Below are positions 59,348-64,000 of a stretch of 64,000 nucleotides of DNA, one piece after another. The stretch is taken from contig CAAFUS010000006.1 in NCBI GenBank assembly GCA_900766265.1, forward strand, positions 558,001 to 622,000, written 5' to 3'. Source of the stretch: Pseudomonadaceae bacterium (lineage in GTDB: Bacteria; Pseudomonadota; Gammaproteobacteria; Pseudomonadales; Pseudomonadaceae). The number at the start of each line of letters is the position of its first letter. Positions within the stretch are counted from its first letter, which is position 1. Below the pieces are notes generated by a model. It was not told where the DNA came from, made no database searches, and was given only the letters and a program-made list of their open reading frames with translations. Both the position numbers and the translations under genes were made by a program.

Positions 59348-59785
59348 ATGCTGAATCTGTCCGCCTACCTGGGCCTCTTCTTCGCCGCGTTCGCCGCTGC
59401 CACCTTGCTGCCCGCCCAATCCGAAGCGGTCCTGACCGCGCTGCTGCTGACCGGCGATTTCTCCGTGGCCGCGCTGCTGCTGGTGGCCACGCTGGGCAAC
59501 GTGCTGGGCTCGGTGGTGAATTGGCTGCTAGGGAAATACCTTGAGCGGTTTCGCCACGAGCGGTGGTTTCCGGTCAGCGAGGCGAAACTGGAGAAGGCCC
59601 AGGACCAATATCGACGCTTCGGCCGCTGGTCCCTGCTGCTCAGCTGGATGCCCATCGTGGGGGATCCGTTGACGGTGATCGCCGGCGTCATGCGCGAGCC
59701 GTTCTGGCGCTTCGTCCTTCTGGTCACCCTCGCCAAAGCCGGGCGCTACCTGGTCCTGGTCGCGGTGGTTCAGGGGTTCGTCTGA
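59348..59785 (+). CDS. YqaA/DedA family (VTT domain) membrane protein
   Basis: 145 residues. Hydrophobic segments LGLFFAAFAAATLLPAQSEAVLTALLLTG, SVAALLLVATLGNVLGSVVNWLLGKYL, then a polar loop FRHERWFPVSEAKLEKAQDQYRRFGRWSLLLSWMPIVGDPLTVIAGVMREPFWRFVLLVTLAKAGRYLVLVAVV. This is the YqaA subfamily of DedA/SNARE-associated proteins, with the conserved G-N-x-G and P-I-V-G-D-P motifs. Function: membrane homeostasis, not well defined. First clearly chromosomal gene. Confidence 0.9.
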   Translation: MLNLSAYLGLFFAAFAAATLLPAQSEAVLTALLLTGDFSVAALLLVATLGNVLGSVVNWLLGKYLERFRHERWFPVSEAKLEKAQDQYRRFGRWSLLLSWMPIVGDPLTVIAGVMREPFWRFVLLVTLAKAGRYLVLVAVVQGFV

Positions 59786-59821
59786 CGGCGGGCACGCCAA
59801 GAGGCTGCCTCAATATGAAGC

Positions 59822-59845
59822 AACTGACGATTCGGTCAGTTTTTT
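59822..59845. promoter_or_regulatory. TetR-type operator upstream of the Tsx-like gene
   Basis: AACTGAC (59822-59828) and GTCAGTT (59835-59841) form a palindrome with 6-nt spacer. The right arm runs on into a T tract, giving GGTCAGTTTTTT (59834-59845), a 12-bp match to a site upstream of the TetR gene (61075-61086). Confidence 0.5.
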
Positions 59846-60054
59846 ATGGAGCACGAGATCGCCACGACAGACTACCATCGCCAGCCGCTTCCCCAAGCGG
59901 AACGCCCAGCGGTGAGTAAACGATTGATTTTCCAGAATTTATAAATCTATCAAACACCGTTCCGGCTTGGCGTGAGTATTGCTTTCGCTCAAAAGCCTGA
60001 CCGTTTGGACAACTAAAAAGATCGCCTCATCCCTTTGCACACCGGAGCACACCG

Positions 60055-60870
60055 ATGAAACGCACCCTGACTACCGCAACGCTCGCGGCCGGCCTGATGC
60101 TGACAGGCCACGCCGCGGCCTCCCCGTTCTTGTGGCAGAGCAACAGCCTGACCTACCTGTACGGCAAGGACTACAAAGTCGACGCCGGCTCGACCCAGCA
60201 AACCGTAACTTTCGAGCATGCCAGCGGTTGGGCGTGGGGCGACATGTTCCTCTTCGTCGACAACATCTTCTACAACGGTATCTCCGGGCGCGACGGCCAC
60301 ACCTACTACGGCGAGTTCAGCCCGCGCCTGTCGCTGGGCAAAATTTCAGGCAAGGAAATCAAGTTCGGTCCGGTTACCGACGTCCTGATCGCGGCGACCT
60401 ATGAGCGCGGCGAAAGCAGCGCCGAGGGCGTGCCGAACCAGACCTACCTGCTAGGCCCGGCGGTTGACCTCGCCCTGCCCGGCTTCGACCGCTTCAACCT
60501 GAACCTCTACTACCGCAAACCCGACGGCAAGACCGGCAACCCGTCCGGCCAGTGGCAGCTGACGCCGACCTGGGCCATGACCATCCCGGTCGGCAAGTCC
60601 GACATCCTGTTCGATGGCTTCATCGATTGGGTGATCAACGACGCCAGCAACAGCGATACCGAGCTCAAGCGCAACCTCCACATCAACCCCCAGATCAAGT
60701 ACGACCTGGGCAAGGCGCTGGACCATAAGGCCGGCAAGCTCTATGTCGGTATCGAATACGACTACTGGTCGAACAAGTACGGTATCGAGGACGGCGGTTA
60801 CGTCAGCCGCAACTTCGTCGGCAAGACGGACCAGAACACCTTTAGCGCTATCGTGCAGGTTCACTTCTGA
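60055..60870 (+). CDS. Outer-membrane protein of the Tsx/OmpK (nucleoside channel) family
   Basis: 271 residues with a signal peptide (1-22, ending HAAAS) and a terminal phenylalanine (IVQVHF) needed by the BAM machinery. Beta-barrel pattern: SPFLWQSNSLTYLYGKDYKV, EHASGWAWGDMFLFVDNIFYNG, YYGEFSPRLSLGK. This is the Tsx/OmpK family, which includes nucleoside-specific channels; members in Pseudomonas are often annotated DUF5020. The nearby RutR-like TetR regulator supports a link to nucleobase or nucleoside uptake, which is inferred. Confidence 0.85.
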   Translation: MKRTLTTATLAAGLMLTGHAAASPFLWQSNSLTYLYGKDYKVDAGSTQQTVTFEHASGWAWGDMFLFVDNIFYNGISGRDGHTYYGEFSPRLSLGKISGKEIKFGPVTDVLIAATYERGESSAEGVPNQTYLLGPAVDLALPGFDRFNLNLYYRKPDGKTGNPSGQWQLTPTWAMTIPVGKSDILFDGFIDWVINDASNSDTELKRNLHINPQIKYDLGKALDHKAGKLYVGIEYDYWSNKYGIEDGGYVSRNFVGKTDQNTFSAIVQVHF

Positions 60871-61153
60871 ACCGCGCCGCTCGGTCGATGCCGAGCGGCC
60901 GGCTGGCATGCCGCCCCGTAACGGGGCGGCACCCCTTCGATAGGCTCCCCCTTGGTGCGCAGCTCGCCAGCTAACGCGCTGATGACCGACACCAACCCGC
61001 TTCCCCGAGAGACGCTGCAAGTCCCGCGTGCGCGGGGCTGACAATAGTCCGAACTCAAACGAACCTAAGCGGGTGGTCAGTTTTTTGCACACCTCAGCCA
61101 GGCCAGACAGGCGCCTACGCCTGCGGCTTTGCCTTTCGCTTGAGGTCGCTGCC
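60871..61153. other. Intergenic region after the Tsx-like gene, with two hairpins
   Basis: Hairpin 1 GCCGCTCGG/CCGAGCGGC (60876-60884, 60891-60899) and hairpin 2 GCCGCCCCG/CGGGGCGGC (60910-60918, 60922-60930) lie right behind the stop; neither has a clear U-tract. Further right are the 12-bp box GGTCAGTTTTTT (61075-61086) and the likely promoter of the TetR gene. Confidence 0.6.
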
Positions 61154-61264
61154 ATGAATCACGCCCCCTCGCTTCCGCCTGCCCGACGCTCACAGGTTCG
61201 CCTGATCGACATCCCGCTCGCCTGTGCGGACCACGCCCGTCCGGTCATCGAGGCTCGGCGATGA
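61154..61264 (+). CDS. Possible 36-residue leader ORF coupled to the TetR gene
   Basis: ATG at 61154 behind GAGG opens a frame (MNHAPSLPPARRSQVRLIDIPL...) whose TGA at 61262-61264 overlaps the ATG of the TetR gene (ATGA). It could be a leader peptide for translational coupling; there is no homology evidence. Confidence 0.3.
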   Translation: MNHAPSLPPARRSQVRLIDIPLACADHARPVIEARR

Positions 61265-61929
61265 GCGTCAATCAGGGCTCGCCACCGGGCCCGCCGGACA
61301 AACCGGTCGGACGCATCCGCCAGAAAAACGAGGAAGCGATCCTCGGGGCGGCTGCGGAGGAATTCGCCCGCTACGGCTTCAAGGGCACCAGCATGAGTGC
61401 CATCGCGCTGCGGGCGGGCCTGCCCAAGGCCAACCTCCACTATTACTTCAACAGCAAGCTCGGGCTCTACGTCGAGGTCATGCGGCATATCCTCGAGCTT
61501 TGGGACAGCGCCTTCGATGAACTCACCGTGGACGACGACCCAGCCGAGGCCCTGGCGGGCTACATCCGAATCAAAATGGAGTTTTCCCGCCGCCAGCCGC
61601 AGGCTTCGAAGATCTTCGCGATGGAAGTGATCAGCGGCTGCGAGTGCCTGACCGAGCACTTCAATCAGGATTACCGCGACTGGTTCCGTGGCCGAGCGGC
61701 CGTGTTCGAGGCCTGGATCACCGCTGGCAAGATGGACCCGATCGACCCCGCCCACCTGATTTTCCTGATCTGGAGCAGCACCCAGCACTACGCGGACTTT
61801 TCCGACCAGATCAACCGGGTCATGGATCACAAGCGCATGACCCGGGACGACTTCGCCCGCGCCACCGACAACCTCATCCAGGTCATTCTCAAGGGCTGCG
61901 GGCTGGAGCCACCCGCCCCGGTGCGCTGA
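61261..61929 (+). CDS. RutR-like TetR family transcriptional regulator
   Basis: 222 residues. The HTH is at about 25-70 (EEAILGAAAEEFARYGFKGTSMSAIALRAGLPKANLHYYFNSKLGLY). The C-terminal domain (AMEVISGCECLTEHFNQDYRDWFRGRAAVFEAWITAGKMDPIDPAHLIFLIWSSTQHYADFSDQI) resembles the RutR C-terminal family, which senses pyrimidine or purine bases. The shared box upstream of this gene and of the Tsx-like gene suggests it controls both. Ligand inferred. Confidence 0.88.
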   Translation: MSVNQGSPPGPPDKPVGRIRQKNEEAILGAAAEEFARYGFKGTSMSAIALRAGLPKANLHYYFNSKLGLYVEVMRHILELWDSAFDELTVDDDPAEALAGYIRIKMEFSRRQPQASKIFAMEVISGCECLTEHFNQDYRDWFRGRAAVFEAWITAGKMDPIDPAHLIFLIWSSTQHYADFSDQINRVMDHKRMTRDDFARATDNLIQVILKGCGLEPPAPVR

Positions 61930-62012
61930 CCTGCGAGCAGATGGCTACACCCTTTCGAAGTTGCCGAGCACAGGCACCGGGGTCGTGCATGGCCCCTCAT
62001 TCGGGTGGCGGT

Positions 62013-63404
62013 CTAGAGCCGAAACAGCGGCTCGGCTTGCTCGACGTCCAGATGCGCGACGTTGATGCGCAGCCAGGGGCTCTTGCGCCCGTCCGCGCTG
62101 AACAGGTTGCCGGGCGCGAGCAGGATGCCGCATTGCAGGGCACGCTCGAGAAAGGCGTCGATGTCGCTCAAGTGGGGGTGCCTGATCCAGACGAACATGC
62201 CGCCCTTGGCCGCATGGAAGATTTCCCAGCCCCAGCTCTGAAACGCCGCCTGGGCGATCGCCTGAGAGGTCTGCAGCTTGCGCTGCACCACTCCCAGATG
62301 GCGCTCGTAGGTGCCGTCGGCCAGGATCGCGCTGAGAAAGCGTTCGCAGAAGCTCGGCACGGCGACGCTGGTCAAAAGCTTGAGATCGGCCAGCGAGGCG
62401 ACGAGGTCGGGCGAGCCGATCAGGTAGCCGACCCGCAGGCTGGCGGAGAGGGTCTTGGAGAAGCTGCTGATGTATATCACCTTGCGCAGGCCGTCGAGGG
62501 TGACGAGGCTGGCGTTGCGGTCACCGCTGAAGTCGCCGTAGACATCGTCCTCGACCAGCGTCACGTCGTAGCGGTAGGCCAGTTGCAGCACCTGGAACGC
62601 GTTCTGCGGGCTCAACGAGGAGCCGGTGGGGTTGTGTAGCTGGGAGTTGATGAAGAACGCACGCACCGGGCGTGTACTCAGGACCGCTTCGAGCTGTTCG
62701 ATGTCCGGGCCGTCCGGCAGCCGGGCGATGCCGACTACCTCGGCGCCACGCAAGGCCAGCAGCTGCACGAGGTTACTGTTGCAGGGGTCGTCCACCAGTA
62801 CGCAGTCGCCGGGCTCGACGATCTTGCGGATCACCAGGTCCAATGCCTGGGTGGCACCCAGGGTGGTGAGGATCTGGCTCGGGTCCAGCGCCAGGCCGAG
62901 GCGCTTTTCCAGGTGCTCGGCCAGATGCTGACGCAGCGGCAGATGCCCGGACGGATCGCCGTACTCGACCAGCGTGCTGTGGGCGAAATTGGCCGTACGA
63001 CGGATCACCCGGGCGAGCGTCTGGGTGTCGCGCCAGCTCGAAGGCAACCAGCCACAGCCGAGTTTCATGCTCGCGGCGTTGCCGTGGAACAGACGCCAGA
63101 AGGCGCTGAGGCTGCTCTGATCGTTACCGGCAAGGGAGTGCAAGGCGGTAGCGGCCGGCTTCGCCGCGGTTGCCTCGACGAAGAAGCCCCGCCCCGGGCG
63201 AGCGCTGATCAACCCGCTGACCTCCAGACGTTCGTAGGCGCCGACCACCGTGTGAAAACTCAAGCCATGGCTGGCTGACAGTTTAAGGATCGAGGGCAGA
63301 CGCTGACCGGGGCGGATCCCCCCGCTGAGAATGGCCGTTCTGATCGCTTCGGCGACCTGCTCTATTCCCAACGTCTGGCCTGTCGTATCCAACGGCAATT
63401 CCAT
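62013..63404 (-). CDS. MocR family (GntR-type HTH fused to aminotransferase) regulator
   Basis: 463 residues. Winged HTH at about 10-75 (EQVAEAIRTAILSGGIRPGQRLPSILKLSASHGLSFHTVVGAYERLEVSGLISARPGRGFF), then a fold-type I aminotransferase-like domain with PLP-binding lysine K317 (YISSFSKTLSASLRVGYL), and conserved D in VEDDVYGDF. MocR proteins use PLP to sense amines or amino acids. The gene is divergent from the KamA-type gene with 130 bp between, so it probably regulates it. Confidence 0.93.
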   Translation of the reverse strand: MELPLDTTGQTLGIEQVAEAIRTAILSGGIRPGQRLPSILKLSASHGLSFHTVVGAYERLEVSGLISARPGRGFFVEATAAKPAATALHSLAGNDQSSLSAFWRLFHGNAASMKLGCGWLPSSWRDTQTLARVIRRTANFAHSTLVEYGDPSGHLPLRQHLAEHLEKRLGLALDPSQILTTLGATQALDLVIRKIVEPGDCVLVDDPCNSNLVQLLALRGAEVVGIARLPDGPDIEQLEAVLSTRPVRAFFINSQLHNPTGSSLSPQNAFQVLQLAYRYDVTLVEDDVYGDFSGDRNASLVTLDGLRKVIYISSFSKTLSASLRVGYLIGSPDLVASLADLKLLTSVAVPSFCERFLSAILADGTYERHLGVVQRKLQTSQAIAQAAFQSWGWEIFHAAKGGMFVWIRHPHLSDIDAFLERALQCGILLAPGNLFSADGRKSPWLRINVAHLDVEQAEPLFRL

Positions 63405-63422
63405 TTCGCCATCCTCCAGCCA

Positions 63423-63446
63423 CTGTTAGACAGACCTTTCTAACAG
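63423..63446. promoter_or_regulatory. Operator-like inverted repeat between the MocR and KamA genes
   Basis: CTGTTAGA (63423-63430) and TCTAACAG (63439-63446) are perfect 8-bp arms with an 8-nt spacer, only 19 bp upstream of the MocR start. The best candidate for MocR binding and autoregulation. Confidence 0.55.
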
Positions 63447-63534
63447 TTCAGCAAGCCACATCACCAGTGTTTTTCCTCTCGCTCGTCGACTCGGGTAACC
63501 ATGGCCTCGCTTCAACGACACTCGAGGAATGAGC

Positions 63535-64000
63535 ATGTCACACGTGATCACCCACCCCAAAAACAATACCGTTCTGGATGACGCGCCGATCATTTTCAGC
63601 ACATCGGACTGGTCGGACTGGAAATGGCAGCAACGCAACGCGATCACCAGTGCCGAAGACCTGGTGCGCCACTTCCCCGGCCTCAAGGCGGAACCGCGCC
63701 TGAACCGCATCCGCGATCACCTGCAGAACCGCAAGCTGAGCATCACGCCCTACACCCTCGACCTGATCCGCTGCGACGAGCACCTGCTGCCGGCGTCGGG
63801 CGACCCCGTCTGGCGACAGCTGATCCCCGACTGGCACGGCAGCAGCACGGCACAACCACTGGACTACGACGGCGAATCGGAAAACTGGGAAATGCCCGGC
63901 GAGATGGTCACGCCGATCTGCCAGCACAAATACGACAACCGGGTGATCGTACGCCTGGCCAACGTCTGCCACGCCTATTGCCAGTTCTGCTACGAGGCGC
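63535..64000 (+). CDS. KamA family radical SAM protein (lysine 2,3-aminomutase-like), 3' end outside window
   Basis: 155 residues are visible from the ATG at 63535 (GAGGA upstream); the frame runs off the right edge. The radical SAM cluster motif CxxxCxxC is C145, C149, C152 (NVCHAYCQFCYEA), preceded by TPICQHKYDNRVIVRLANV as in KamA family proteins. These PLP- and [4Fe-4S]-dependent enzymes move the amino group of an amino acid, classically L-lysine. The substrate of this one is unknown; the EpmB subgroup is possible but the long N-terminus fits less. Divergent from mocR. Confidence 0.9.
   Translation, partial: MSHVITHPKNNTVLDDAPIIFSTSDWSDWKWQQRNAITSAEDLVRHFPGLKAEPRLNRIRDHLQNRKLSITPYTLDLIRCDEHLLPASGDPVWRQLIPDWHGSSTAQPLDYDGESENWEMPGEMVTPICQHKYDNRVIVRLANVCHAYCQFCYEA

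Noticed and set aside
59846..59944. 32-codon open frame after the TetR-type operator
   Set aside because: No ribosome-binding site and composition of non-coding DNA; more likely promoter region of the Tsx-like gene.

Overview
The window is GC-rich DNA from a gammaproteobacterium, most likely a member of the Pseudomonadaceae. This is inferred from the gene families and composition; no rRNA or complete tRNA is present to prove it. Almost everything left of about 59.1 kb is horizontally acquired, and only the last 5 kb looks like ordinary chromosome.

Region 1 (1-4.5 kb, + strand) is a defence-like cargo cassette. It holds the 3' part of an AIPR-family abortive-infection gene, a short relic that looks like the C-terminus of a type III restriction-like helicase, and a large SMC-like AAA ATPase with a CxxC motif. 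It sits beside the 3' end of the conjugation operon.

Region 2 (4.5-34.1 kb, all - strand) is the backbone of an integrative and conjugative element (ICE) of the ICEclc/PAGI-2 type. Read in the direction of transcription (right to left), it starts with a BisR-like regulator, AlpA, ParA, a small HicA-like protein, ParB, DUF2857, STY4528, a LOTUS protein, PFL_4669, DUF3158, SSB and topoisomerase III. A maintenance module follows with small ICE proteins, DUF3085, DUF3577/STY4534, DUF3275, a methyltransferase and an SNF2-like helicase. Conjugation genes come last: PilL, TIGR03759, a lytic transglycosylase, TIGR03765, TraD and TIGR03747. A group II intron sits just behind a terminator in the maintenance module. 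This module also holds the least explained signals: a family of hairpin leaders in front of at least ten genes, a second three-copy structured element with compensatory changes, three copies of the palindrome CTATCCCCTGGGGATAG, and a cluster of repeats inside the replication gene.

Region 3 (34.6-41.4 kb) is an element junction. It has two LysR genes, two complete IS5-family insertions with target duplications, and fragments of a P4-type integrase, an IS66 transposase and an IS110 transposase.

Region 4 (41.5-57.8 kb, + strand) is a complete transmissible locus of stress tolerance (tLST, also called locus of heat resistance). It encodes an HTH protein, Hsp20, ClpK/ClpG, a phospholipase D/cardiolipin synthase-like protein, FtsH, a second Hsp20, YfdX1, YfdX2, HdeD, an HPF/sigma-like fusion, thioredoxin, KefB, PsiE, an M48 protease and a DegP-like protease. 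Together these form a protein quality-control, membrane and redox module. A LysR gene closely related to the one at 36.3 kb follows it, so the locus lies between direct repeats.

Region 5 (59.09 kb to the end): an 18-bp copy of a tRNA 3' end (probably tRNA-Gly) followed by a terminator marks the likely right attachment site. Beyond it lie a YqaA-family membrane protein, a Tsx/OmpK-like outer-membrane protein, a RutR-like TetR regulator, and a MocR regulator divergent from a KamA-family radical SAM gene cut by the window edge.

My reading, part inference, is that two related elements lie in tandem: the ICE, ending near 38.8 kb in a decayed attachment site, and a second element carrying the stress locus, ending at 59.1 kb.
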